64,000 bases of DNA from Deferrisoma camini S3R1 (GTDB lineage: Bacteria; Desulfobacterota; Deferrisomatia; Deferrisomatales; Deferrisomataceae), in the NCBI RefSeq assembly GCF_000526155.1, contig NZ_JAFN01000001.1:1244501-1308500 (forward strand), read 5' to 3'. The notes under the pieces are model-generated. The model saw nothing but the letters and a program-made list of their open reading frames with translations. It made no database searches and was not told where the DNA came from. A program made the translations under genes and the position numbers. This document shows, in pieces, positions 50,515 to 58,145 of this stretch (position 1 is its first letter; each line of letters opens with the position of its first letter).

Positions 50515-51648
50515 TTGTCCCCTGCCGTACCCTACCAGTACGTGAACGACTCCCGGCGCGCCGGGCCGGCCCTGGAGGCCCTGGCCGCGGCCGACCGGAT
50601 CGCCTTCGACCTGGAGGCCGACAGCCTCCACAGCTACCGGGAGAAGGTCTGCCTCGTGCAGGCCTCCACCGCCGACCGGAACTGGATCCTGGACCCCCTG
50701 ACCGACGACGCCTGGTTCCCCGGGTTCGCGGCCGTCCTAGAGGACCCGACCGTGGAGAAGGTGGCCCACGGCGCGGACTACGACATCCGGCTGCTCAAGA
50801 AGGACCGAGGGGTCGGCGTGCGCAATGTGTTCGACACCATGATCGCGGCCCAGTTCACCGGCCGCACCCGGTTCGGGCTGGCGGCCCTGCTCGAGGAGTT
50901 CTTCGGGGTGCGCCTCGAAAAGCGCCACCAGAGGGCCGACTGGTCCCACCGCCCCCTGTCGCCGGATCTGCTGGCCTACGCAGCCCTGGACACGGCATAC
51001 CTGTTGCCCCTGCGGCAGCGTCTGGCGCGGGAGCTGGAGACCCTCGGCCGAACCGAATGGGTGGCCGAGGAGTGCCGTCTGTTGGAAGGCGCGCAGCCCG
51101 CTCCGGACAACGGGCCGTCCGTGTGGAAGGTCAAGGGTGCGACGCGGCTCGCGCCCCGGGAACTGGCGGTGTTGGACCGGCTCCTGACCCTGAGGGATCG
51201 GTACGCCCGGGAGTGGAACCGGCCGGCGTTCAAGGTGCTGTCCACCCAGACCCTGATCGGCTGGGCCCAGGAGCCCCCCCGATCCCGGGCCGCCGTGCTC
51301 CGCACCGCCGGGGCCGGCAAGGCCCTGCTCGCCCGGATGGCCGACGAGGTGGTATCGGCCGTGGACGACGCCCTGTCCGCCCCCCCCGACACCTGGCCCC
51401 GGAGGGAACCCCACCCCTTCGTGCCGTTGACCGAGGAGCAGGAAGGCCGGCTGAAACGGCTGCGCCGCATGCGCTCCCGCCTGGCCCGGGAGCTCCGACT
51501 GGATCCGGGCCTCCTGATCAACTCGGCCACCCTCGAGCGGCTCGCCCGGGTCGACCCGGCCGATTGCGAAGACTGGCTCGGCGCCCATCTGAAGGCGTGG
51601 CAGCAGGAGGTCCTCGCCGACGAGATCCGGGCCGCCCTAAAAGCCTAG
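50515..51648 (+). CDS. rnd: Ribonuclease D
   Basis: 377 residues, with start taken as TTG at 50515 because AAAGG lies 8 bases upstream; ATG at 50473 is an alternative. DEDDy exonuclease motifs are visible: FDLEADSLHSY (Asp, Glu), VAHGADYDIRLL (Asp) and YAALDTAYLLPL (Tyr, Asp). A C-terminal HRDC region (about 205-290) follows. It trims 3' ends of tRNA and other stable RNAs. Confidence 0.9.
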   Translation: MSPAVPYQYVNDSRRAGPALEALAAADRIAFDLEADSLHSYREKVCLVQASTADRNWILDPLTDDAWFPGFAAVLEDPTVEKVAHGADYDIRLLKKDRGVGVRNVFDTMIAAQFTGRTRFGLAALLEEFFGVRLEKRHQRADWSHRPLSPDLLAYAALDTAYLLPLRQRLARELETLGRTEWVAEECRLLEGAQPAPDNGPSVWKVKGATRLAPRELAVLDRLLTLRDRYAREWNRPAFKVLSTQTLIGWAQEPPRSRAAVLRTAGAGKALLARMADEVVSAVDDALSAPPDTWPRREPHPFVPLTEEQEGRLKRLRRMRSRLARELRLDPGLLINSATLERLARVDPADCEDWLGAHLKAWQQEVLADEIRAALKA

Positions 51649-51694
51649 CCAGCAAGCGCGAGGTGGTGGCGCGGCGCCAGGAACAGTAGAGGCC

Positions 51695-51730
51695 TTAGCC
51701 TCCTAGCCCCCTAGCGTCCTGGCCTCCCAG
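51695..51730 (+). repeat. Octamer array, CTAGCCTC type (4.5 units)
   Basis: TTAGCCTC CTAGCCCC CTAGCGTC CTGGCCTC CCAG; reverse-complement orientation of the GGCTGGAG arrays at 40535 and 48776. Located between rnd and the ABM gene. Confidence 0.75.
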
Positions 51731-51741
51731 CGGAGAAGGGA

Positions 51742-51769
51742 TTGACACGTCCCGCGGCCGCGGTAGCGT
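51742..51769 (+). promoter_or_regulatory. Possible promoter for the ABM gene
   Basis: Perfect TTGACA (51742-51747), 16-base spacer, weak TAGCGT. Confidence 0.4.
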
Positions 51770-51817
51770 CAGTGGAACGGACGGCACGGTTTTTCCCACC
51801 GACGAAAGGAGGCGGCG

Positions 51818-52102
51818 ATGATCCGGGTGCTGATCGAACGCAGGGTGGCCGACGGGATGCTCGAGTCCTACCAGCTGGCGCTGCGGACCATGCGGGCCCA
51901 AGCGGTGCAGCACGAGGGATACATCTCGGGGGAGACGCTTCGGGACACCACGGATCCGGAGCACTTCCTGGTGATCTCCACCTGGACCGACCGGGCGGCC
52001 TGGGAGCGCTGGACCGCGTCCGAGGCCCGGCATCGGATCATGGCCAAGATCGCTCCCATGCTGGAGGCGCCCGAGCGGATTACGGTGTGGGAGCCGGTGT
52101 AA
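51818..52102 (+). CDS. ABM-domain protein (antibiotic biosynthesis monooxygenase fold)
   Basis: 94 residues. MIRVLIERRVADGMLESYQLALRTMRAQAVQHEGYISGETL and the FLVISTWTDRAAWERW segment are typical of the dimeric ABM ferredoxin-like barrel. Members include haem-degrading and quinone-modifying enzymes and many of unknown role. AAGGAGG precedes the start. It converges on the selenoprotein gene, the two stops lying 4 bases apart. Confidence 0.88.
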   Translation: MIRVLIERRVADGMLESYQLALRTMRAQAVQHEGYISGETLRDTTDPEHFLVISTWTDRAAWERWTASEARHRIMAKIAPMLEAPERITVWEPV

Positions 52103-52106
52103 TTCC

Positions 52107-52925
52107 TCACCTCCCGAACCGCCACGCGTCCCAGTCCGGATCTGGGTAGCGCTCGCGCCGCCACCGCAGGCCCGCGTCCTCGATGGTGCCGGGCTCCCGG
52201 GCCGAGAACAGCACCGTGAACACCCTTCGGAGCACCTCGAGGTGCTGGGCCCGGTTCCCGGGCTCGCCCAGGGCGTGTCCGAACGGGAACCGCACGAACA
52301 GCGCCCGGGGCGGCGGGGTCTTCTCCGTGATCTCCCGCACCACCGACAGGGCCACCGTGGCCACCCCTGCCGCCTCCACCGCCCTCGCCGCCAGTCCCAC
52401 GGACCGGTTGCAGATGCCTCAGGCCGGCACGAGCAGGGCGTAGTCCACACCGGCGCCGGCGAGCCGCCGGGCCACCTCCGGGGCCGACTCCCGCCGCAGG
52501 GTGTCGACGTGGGCCCCGTCGATGTGCCCCATGAACGAGTACCCCACGGCGTGCAGCCGTCCCACCGCCCCTGCGGCCACGGCCTCGCGCAGGCGCTCGG
52601 CCGGAAACACCAGGTTCAGGTCCCTCTCGGCGTCGGTGTGATCGTAGTAGTCGTGGGTGATGGTCAGGTCCCCGGGGTCCGCGTCCAGCGGGATCTCCCG
52701 GAACGACGGGTCCCCGTCCGGATCCGCCATGTCGAACGGGGGCTGGGTGCGCAGATGGAGCCCGCCGGTGGTCACCAGGGCGAGGGTGGCCTCGGCCAGG
52801 GGCTTGGTGACGGGGGTCCAGGGGATCCGCTCCGTGTCGGCCGTGAGCCCCCGAGCCCACCGGGCCGCGAGCCCCGGGACCCGGCTGAACACCTTGGCCA
52901 GCATCCGGTCCTTCCAACCGCCCAT
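52107..52925 (-). CDS. GrdB-family selenoprotein with in-frame UGA (Sec169)
   Basis: The frame from ATG 52925 (AAGGAG upstream) runs to a TGA at 52419-52421 and continues without break for another 104 codons to a TGA at 52107. Read through, it gives 272 residues with selenocysteine at 169 in a U-G-I-C motif: DYALLVPA-U-GICNRSVGLAARAVE. This position and context match the glycine/betaine/sarcosine reductase selenoprotein B family (PF07355), where Sec or Cys sits in the same U/C-x-x-C. The N-terminal part (MADPDGDPSFREIP, ITHDYYDHTDAERDLNLVFP) fits short stand-alone members. No GrdA/GrdC genes are nearby, so it is probably an oxidoreductase of unknown substrate. A SECIS-like hairpin follows the UGA. 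Annotating it as two fragments would be wrong. Confidence 0.88.
52391..52407 (-). promoter_or_regulatory. SECIS-like hairpin downstream of the UGA
   Basis: Starting 11 bases after the UGA: stem CCGGTCC / GGACTGG (one G-U) with loop GTG, or a 5-nt CGTGG loop if the top pair opens. Position agrees with bacterial SelB-binding hairpins, which lie immediately after the UGA within the coding sequence. Confidence 0.55.
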
Positions 52926-52967
52926 GGGACGACTCCTTCTGAGGTCGGTGACGGGTGGGAAGAGCCG

Positions 52968-52988
52968 TGACAGGTGACGAGTGACGAG
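52968..52988 (+). repeat. Heptamer array, TGACGAG type (3 units)
   Basis: TGACAGG TGACGAG TGACGAG in 7-nt register. Confidence 0.7.
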
Positions 52989-53016
52989 GAGAGAGCCAAC
53001 CGACTTGCCGCCCTGC

Positions 53017-53037
53017 CACGATTCACGATTCACGATT
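53017..53037 (+). repeat. Heptamer array, CACGATT (3 perfect units)
   Basis: CACGATT three times without mismatch, followed by TACC. Confidence 0.85.
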
Positions 53038-53053
53038 TACCGCAGCTTATCGG

Positions 53054-53074
53054 TGACGAGTGATGGGTGACGGA
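53054..53074 (+). repeat. Heptamer array, TGACGAG type (3 units)
   Basis: TGACGAG TGATGGG TGACGGA; same family as the array at 52968, with the CACGATT array between. Confidence 0.65.
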
Positions 53075-53303
53075 TCGTTGGGGTGAGATGCCGGAGCGAT
53101 CGATTCCGTCGCAAGTCTAGCGGCCTCCGCGCGGAGCGCCAGGGGGGACCCTTCGGGCCGGGTTCCTTCCACCGAACCGGGCGTCCTGGAGGTCACCGAT
53201 GCCGAGAAGGATAGGTGTGCCCATATTCACCCGGCCGCCAAACGGGTATCCCTCCGCAGCTCCCCCCCGCCCGACCATTCCCCCGTTCGCGCAGAAGTTC
53301 TCC

Positions 53304-53359
53304 ATCTTCACTGAAGATATTTTCTCGACATAAACGCTTGCATTCTTGAGCTGTATAAT
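53304..53359 (+). promoter_or_regulatory. Palindromic operator candidate and -10 box of the cys operon
   Basis: ATCTTC-ACT-GAAGAT at 53304-53318 lies 35 bases upstream of a perfect TATAAT (53354-53359); no good -35 is visible at 17 bases, so an activator bound at the palindrome could be needed. The DUF2061 start is 48 bases further on. Confidence 0.5.
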
Positions 53360-53407
53360 ATACATTCCAAGCATCATCCACCCTGTTTCCACACACACGG
53401 TGCATCA

Positions 53408-53632
53408 ATGGACAGTCCCCGACGAAGTCTGGCCAAAGCCCTGTCGTGGCGCCTGGTGGCCACGGTGGTCACCACGGCCATCGTGTACGCCGCCACCGGC
53501 GAGGCCGAGTTCGCCGCGACCATCGGAATCGCCGACACCGTGGTGAAGTTCGGAGCCTACTTCCTGCACGAACGCCTGTGGAACCGCGTCGCGTACGGCC
53601 GGGTTCGCCACGAGCCCGAGTACTACATCTGA
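53408..53632 (+). CDS. DUF2061 membrane protein
   Basis: 74 residues with two short hydrophobic helices (RLVATVVTTAIVYAATG and FAATIGIADTVVKFGAYFLHERLW). KALSWR and HERLWNR are the DUF2061 hallmarks. The family recurs beside assimilatory sulfate reduction genes, as here (22 bases before cysH), and may be an accessory membrane factor; its function is not established. Confidence 0.88.
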   Translation: MDSPRRSLAKALSWRLVATVVTTAIVYAATGEAEFAATIGIADTVVKFGAYFLHERLWNRVAYGRVRHEPEYYI

Positions 53633-53654
53633 CCGAACGATCAGGAGGCCGACC

Positions 53655-54377
53655 ATGAGCCCACGCCCACCCGCCCTGCCCCCCGGCACCCCGGCCGGGG
53701 AGATCCTGCGCGCCGGCCTGGAAGGAGCCGGAGGCCCCGTGGCCCTGGCCTGCTCCTTCAGCCTGGAGGACGTGGTGGTGCTCCACATGCTCACCACCCT
53801 CGCGGCCGCCCCCCGGGTGTTCGCCCTGGACACCGGCCGACTGCCCGAGGAGACCTACGAGATCGCCGAGACCGTCCGGGCCCGATACGGGGTGGAGGTC
53901 CGCTGGTACTTTCCGGAGCGCGAGGCCGTGGAACGGCTCGAGACCGACAAGGGCCTGTTCAGCTTCCGCGACAGCGTGGAGGACCGGCGCGAGTGCTGCC
54001 GCATCCGCAAGGTGGAGCCCCTGGGCCGGGCCCTGGCCGGGCTGGCCGGCTGGATCACCGGCCTACGGCGGGAGCAGAGCGTCACCCGCACGGCCGTGGA
54101 GCCGATCGAGGTGGACCTCGCCCACGGCGGCATCTGGAAGATCAACCCCCTGGCGGAGTGGACCTGGGACGAGGTGGAGGCCTACGCGAAGCAGCACGGG
54201 GTGCCCGTGCACAAGCTTCACCGGGCCGGGTACCCATCGATCGGATGCGCGCCGTGTACCCGGGCGGTCCGGCCCGGCGAGCATCCCCGGGCCGGCCGAT
54301 GGTGGTGGGAGGACCCCCAGCACAAGGAGTGCGGCCTGCACGTGGCCGCCGAACCGGCCCGGCCCGGCCGGAACTGA
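53655..54377 (+). CDS. cysH: Assimilatory APS reductase (iron-sulfur type)
   Basis: 240 residues. It reduces adenylyl sulfate to sulfite. The SGG-like PP-loop region is ACSFSLEDVVVLHML. The iron-sulfur ligands are the Cys114-Cys115 pair (RRECCRIRKVEPL) and Cys198-x-x-Cys201 (IGCAPCTRAV); the catalytic Cys226 is in KECGLH. Presence of these cysteines marks APS rather than PAPS specificity, consistent with absence of an APS kinase. Electron donor is likely thioredoxin. Followed 15 bases later by cysD. Confidence 0.94.
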   Translation: MSPRPPALPPGTPAGEILRAGLEGAGGPVALACSFSLEDVVVLHMLTTLAAAPRVFALDTGRLPEETYEIAETVRARYGVEVRWYFPEREAVERLETDKGLFSFRDSVEDRRECCRIRKVEPLGRALAGLAGWITGLRREQSVTRTAVEPIEVDLAHGGIWKINPLAEWTWDEVEAYAKQHGVPVHKLHRAGYPSIGCAPCTRAVRPGEHPRAGRWWWEDPQHKECGLHVAAEPARPGRN

Positions 54378-54392
54378 CCTAACGAGGCGACC

Positions 54393-55196
54393 ATGAGAGA
54401 TCCCCTGACCGAACTGGAGAACCAGAGCATCTACATCTTCCGGGAGGCATACCGGAAGTTCGACAGCCTGGCCATGCTCTACTCCGTGGGCAAGGACTCC
54501 ACGGTGATGGCCCACCTGGCCCGAAAGGCGTTCTTCGGCCGCATCCCGTTTCCCCTGGTGCACATCGACACCACCTTCAAGTACCCCGAGATGATCGAGT
54601 TCCGGGACCGGATGGTGAAGGAGTGGGGGGCCGAGCTGATCGTGGGCAAGAACGAGGCGGCCCTGGCCGAAGGCATGAGCCCCGAGCGGGGCCGGCTGGT
54701 GTGCTGCGAGGCTCTCAAGACCCAGGCCCTGTCCCAAACCATCGCGGCCCACGGGTTCCAGGGGCTGTTCCTGGGCATCCGGCGCGACGAGGAGGGCAGC
54801 CGGGCCAAGGAGCGGGTGTTCTCGCCCCGGGACGAGAACTTCGAGTGGGCCTACAAGGACCAGCCCCCCGAGCTGTGGGATCAGTTCAACACCGACTTCG
54901 ACCCGGGCACCCACGTGCGGATCCACCCCCTGCTGGGGTGGACCGAGATCGACATCTGGCGCTACATCGAGCGCGAGGGGGTGGAGATCTGTCCCTTGTA
55001 CTTCGCCCGGGACGGCAAGCGGTTTCGGTCGCTGGGGTGCATGCCCTGCACCGGGGCGTTCCCCTCGAACGCCTCCACCGTGGCCGAGATCATCGAGGAG
55101 CTCCAGGCCACCAAGACCCCCGAGCGGGCCGGCCGTGCCCAGGACCAGGAGAACGCCTACGCCATGCAAAAGCTCCGGGCCCGGGGTTACATGTGA
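54393..55196 (+). CDS. cysD: Sulfate adenylyltransferase subunit 2
   Basis: 267 residues. PP-loop ATP pyrophosphatase motif [14 protein letters not shown], then [37 protein letters not shown] and [18 protein letters not shown], all CysD. With the GTPase CysN it activates sulfate to APS. A 338-base repeat-filled gap separates it from cysN, unusual for this pair. Confidence 0.96.
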   Translation: MRDPLTELENQSIYIFREAYRKFDSLAMLYSVGKDSTVMAHLARKAFFGRIPFPLVHIDTTFKYPEMIEFRDRMVKEWGAELIVGKNEAALAEGMSPERGRLVCCEALKTQALSQTIAAHGFQGLFLGIRRDEEGSRAKERVFSPRDENFEWAYKDQPPELWDQFNTDFDPGTHVRIHPLLGWTEIDIWRYIEREGVEICPLYFARDGKRFRSLGCMPCTGAFPSNASTVAEIIEELQATKTPERAGRAQDQENAYAMQKLRARGYM

Positions 55197-55199
55197 GAC

Positions 55200-55234
55200 A
55201 GAGTTCAGAGTTCAGTGGACAGAAATCAGGGAGA
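55200..55234 (+). repeat. Heptamer array, AGAGTTC type (5 units, decaying)
   Basis: AGAGTTC AGAGTTC AGTGGAC AGAAATC AGGGAGA, starting 3 bases after the cysD stop. Confidence 0.7.
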
Positions 55235-55245
55235 GCGGGGAGCCG

Positions 55246-55277
55246 CCAGCCTTTCAGCTTTCCAGCTTTCTAGTGTT
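55246..55277 (+). repeat. Octamer array, CCAGCTTT type (4 units)
   Basis: CCAGCCTT TCAGCTTT CCAGCTTT CTAGTGTT; mirror orientation of the octamers beside element copy 1. Confidence 0.75.
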
Positions 55278-55306
55278 CTGTTACGCAAAAAAGCATATCC
55301 ATTCTG

Positions 55307-55469
55307 GTGGTGGGGCTGGGGGCTCCGACAAAGCGCGACGGCCGAGCAACTCGGGCCGCCCGGCGCCAGGGGAGCGGCCGCGGCGCGTGCCCTCACGCGC
55401 CGCAGCGGACCGCGCCGAGGCGGCCCCTGCGAGGCCGTTCAGCGGAGGAGGGGCCCCCAGCCCCACCAC
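55307..55469 (+). repeat. 165-bp structured intergenic element, copy 2
   Basis: 17-bp perfect terminal complement (GGTGGTGGGGCTGGGGG... with its complement) and central hairpin GCGGCGCGTG-CCCT-CACGCGCCGC at 55380-55403. Relative to copy 1 a C-G end pair is replaced by T-A on both arms. Upstream flank CGCAAAA-AGCATAT is shared with copy 1. Confidence 0.88.
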
Positions 55470-55534
55470 ATCGGGGAATACACGAACTCGCGAACCATGA
55501 CACTAGCTTTCCAGCGCCCCAGAGGGGATTCCCG

Positions 55535-57097
55535 ATGACCCGAACTGACACCCTTCGCATCGTGATCGTGGGCCACGTGGACCACGGCAAGTCCACACTG
55601 ATCGGCCGGTTGTTCTACGACACCGGATCGATCCCCGAGGTCCGGTACCGAGAGATCGAGGAGACCTGCCGGCGGCAGGGCCGCCCCTTCGAGTTCGCGT
55701 ACCTCATGGACGCCCTGGAGGAGGAGCGGGAGCAGAACGTCACCATCGACACGGCCCAGACCTTCTTCCGGTGGGAGGGCAGGTCCTACGTCATCATCGA
55801 CGCCCCGGGCCACAAGGAGTTCTTGAAGAACATGATCACCGGCGCGGCCAGCGCGGACGCGGCGGTGCTGCTGGTGGACGGGGTGGAGGGGGTGCGCGAG
55901 CAAACCCGCCGCCACGCCTACATCCTGTCGCTTCTGGGGATCCGCCATGTGCTGGTGGCCGTGAACAAGCTCGACAAGGCCGGCTATGACCGTCGGGCGT
56001 TCTTGGCCGCGGACAACGCGGTGCGGTCGCTGCTCCACTCCCTGGGCATCTCCCCGGAGCACGTGATCCCCATCTCGGCCCGGGAGGGCGAGAACATCGC
56101 CCGAAGGCTCGGGCACACCCCCTGGTACGACGGGCCCACGGTTCTCGAGGCCCTCCACACCCTGGGCGGATCCGGATCCGAGGAGACCCTGCCCCTGCGG
56201 TTCCCGGTGCAGGACGTGTACAAGTGGGACAACCGCCGCCTGTACGCCGGGCGGGTCGAGACGGGGCGGGTGCGGGTGGGCGACGAGGTCCGGTTCTTCC
56301 CGTCGGGCCGCACGGTGCGGGTCCGGACCATCGAGCGGTGGGGAGAGCCCCCGCTCGAGGAGGCCCGGGCCGGGGACTGCGTGGGGTTCACGTTCGACGA
56401 GGAGCTGTTCGTGGAGCGCGGCGAGGTGATGGCCCACCCGGACCACGGCCCGGCCGTGGCCCGGGAGGTCCGGGCCAGCCTGTTCTGGCTCGGCCGCACC
56501 CCCCTGGAGAAGGGCAAGACCTACCTGCTCAAGACGGCCACCACCGAACTGGAGGCCGAGTGCGTGGACATCGAGGACCGGATCGACGCCTCCACCCTGG
56601 AGGTGCGCGAGCGCCACGCGAACGTGCTCGAGAGCCCCGAGGTGGGCAACGTGCTGCTGCGGCTCAAGCGCCCCGCCGCCGTGGACGTGTTCCAGGACAA
56701 CCCGCGCCTGGGCCGGTTCGTGCTCCAGGACGGCCGGTTCATCGCCGGAGGCGGCATCGTGCGGGAGACCCGGGTGGCCGGCGGCGCCCGGGCCGCCCAG
56801 GTGATCCACCTGGACCGCCAGTTTGCCACCGAGCCCGACGGGTACGTGGTGGACCTCACCCGGGAGCGGGGCGAGGTGGAATTCGAGGTGACCCCCCACT
56901 TCCTCGATACCCTTTCGGCCGGAAACCGGGTACTCTTCCGGCTCCGGGGCCCCGAGCAGGTCACGCCGGTGGCCCTGCTGGCCTACGAGCACGACATGGA
57001 GTTCACGTTCCGGCGCACCGACGACGGAGTGGCCCTGGTGTTGTGGCGGCACCCCGGGCCGAGCGCCTCGGTTCCCCTGGAGGGACTCGGACTGTAG
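55535..57097 (+). CDS. cysN: Sulfate adenylyltransferase subunit 1 (GTPase)
   Basis: 520 residues from [22 protein letters not shown]1 [10 protein letters not shown]2 region [16 protein letters not shown]3 DAPGHKEF and G4 NKLDKAGYD are all present, followed by EF-Tu-like domains 2 and 3 and a C-terminal extension ([15 protein letters not shown]). It powers APS formation with CysD. No APS kinase is fused, and the G1 loop is elongation-factor-like (DHGKST) rather than D-D-G-K-S-T, placing it in a divergent subgroup. Confidence 0.92.
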   Translation: MTRTDTLRIVIVGHVDHGKSTLIGRLFYDTGSIPEVRYREIEETCRRQGRPFEFAYLMDALEEEREQNVTIDTAQTFFRWEGRSYVIIDAPGHKEFLKNMITGAASADAAVLLVDGVEGVREQTRRHAYILSLLGIRHVLVAVNKLDKAGYDRRAFLAADNAVRSLLHSLGISPEHVIPISAREGENIARRLGHTPWYDGPTVLEALHTLGGSGSEETLPLRFPVQDVYKWDNRRLYAGRVETGRVRVGDEVRFFPSGRTVRVRTIERWGEPPLEEARAGDCVGFTFDEELFVERGEVMAHPDHGPAVAREVRASLFWLGRTPLEKGKTYLLKTATTELEAECVDIEDRIDASTLEVRERHANVLESPEVGNVLLRLKRPAAVDVFQDNPRLGRFVLQDGRFIAGGGIVRETRVAGGARAAQVIHLDRQFATEPDGYVVDLTRERGEVEFEVTPHFLDTLSAGNRVLFRLRGPEQVTPVALLAYEHDMEFTFRRTDDGVALVLWRHPGPSASVPLEGLGL

Positions 57098-57102
57098 CCC
57101 GG

Positions 57103-57873
57103 ATGATCCCCTACCCTTCCATCGATCCGGTTGCGTTCCGGATCGGGCCCCTGGCGGTCCGGTGGTACGGCATCGCCTACCTGCTGGGGTTCCTGTCGGC
57201 CGCCCACATTCTTCGGCGGCTCGCCCGTAGCGGGCGGGCCGTCCTGGCCGAGGCCGAGGTGGGCGATCTGGTGGGGTGGCTCGCGCTCGGCGTGATCCTG
57301 GGGGGCCGGTTGGGGTACGTGGTGTTCTACAACCTCCCCTATTTCGCGGCCCAGCCGTGGAAGATCGTCGCGGTGTGGGAGGGGGGCATGAGCTTCCACG
57401 GCGGCCTGGCCGGGGTGGGGCTGGCCGCCTGGGCCTACGCCCGCCGGAGGGACCTGTCCCTGCTCGGTCTGGCCGACGCCCTGGCCGTGGCCACCCCGCC
57501 CGGGGTGTTCTTCGGCCGGCTGGCCAACTTCGTGAACGGCGAGCTTTACGGCCGGGTGACGGACGTCCCGTGGGCCATGGTGTTTCCCGCCGGCGGTCCC
57601 CTGCCCCGTCACCCGAGCCAGCTCTACGAGGCGATGCTGGAGGGCCCCCTCCTGGGGCTCGCGCTGTGGTGGTTCTGGAAACGCTTCCCCCAACGAGGGG
57701 CCGCCACGTCGGCGTTCCTCGTCGGATACGGCATCCTGCGGTTCGCGGTGGAGTTCACCCGGCAGCCCGACCCCCAGCTGGGGTTCGTGGCCGGTCCGTT
57801 CACCATGGGCCAACTGCTGAGCCTCGCGATGATCGCGGCCGGGGCGTGGATCTGGGCTGCGCGGAAGCGGTGA
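57103..57873 (+). CDS. lgt: Prolipoprotein diacylglyceryl transferase
   Basis: 256 residues with seven hydrophobic helices. The signature GRLANFVNGELYGR and the motif RHPSQLYEAMLEG (essential Arg, catalytic-region His) are clear, as is VRWYGIAYLLGF. It attaches diacylglycerol to the lipobox cysteine of prelipoproteins. Starts 5 bases after the cysN stop. Confidence 0.96.
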   Translation: MIPYPSIDPVAFRIGPLAVRWYGIAYLLGFLSAAHILRRLARSGRAVLAEAEVGDLVGWLALGVILGGRLGYVVFYNLPYFAAQPWKIVAVWEGGMSFHGGLAGVGLAAWAYARRRDLSLLGLADALAVATPPGVFFGRLANFVNGELYGRVTDVPWAMVFPAGGPLPRHPSQLYEAMLEGPLLGLALWWFWKRFPQRGAATSAFLVGYGILRFAVEFTRQPDPQLGFVAGPFTMGQLLSLAMIAAGAWIWAARKR

Positions 57874-57907
57874 TACCGATTTGCGATCAAGCTGAGCGCA
57901 TAGAGGG

Positions 57908-58072
57908 GCGGTTTGGGGGCCGTCGGCCCTCCGCCGGAAAAGACGGCCTCGCCGAAGCCGCTACGGCTCGGTCTGCTGCGGCGCGTGAGAGCACGCGCCG
58001 CGGGCGCTCCCCTGCGCCGAGCGGCTGGAACGGCTCGGCCGTAGCGCTCCGGGCCAACGGCCCCCAAATCGC
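57908..58072 (-). repeat. 165-bp structured intergenic element, copy 3 (diverged ends)
   Basis: 22-bp terminal complement starting GCGGTTTGGGGGCC, with one wobble and one mismatch, quite different in sequence from copies 1 and 2. Central hairpin GCGGCGCGTG-AGAG-CACGCGCCGC at 57978-58001. Read on the minus strand the interior aligns with copies 1 and 2 (for example ACGGCCGAGC and CAGGGGAGCG). It fills the 272-base gap between lgt and the PLP pair. Confidence 0.85.
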
Positions 58073-58145
58073 TGGCTTCGAATGCGACTGGGTATGAGGG
58101 GGCCTTGGTCGTTCCGAACCCTGGCTCCTGAAAAACGGAGGCTCC

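Larger units (their letters stand above)
52926..53407. other. Gene-free region with heptamer arrays and sulfur-operon control sequences
   Basis: 482 bases. The left half holds heptamer arrays (52968, 53017, 53054); the right half is strikingly AT-richer than the window and carries a palindrome and a -10 box before the DUF2061/cys genes. Short reading frames here look spurious. Confidence 0.75.
55197..55534. other. Repeat-filled gap between cysD and cysN
   Basis: 338 bases with heptamers (55200), octamers (55246), element copy 2 (55307-55469) and a short CTAGCTTTCCAG remnant before cysN. No gene is seen. Confidence 0.8.

Noticed and set aside
52107-52925. Two separate genes or a pseudogene split by a stop codon
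   Set aside because: The frame is continuous on both sides of one TGA, the residue is at the family's Sec/Cys position in a U-x-x-C motif, and a hairpin follows, so selenocysteine is the better explanation.
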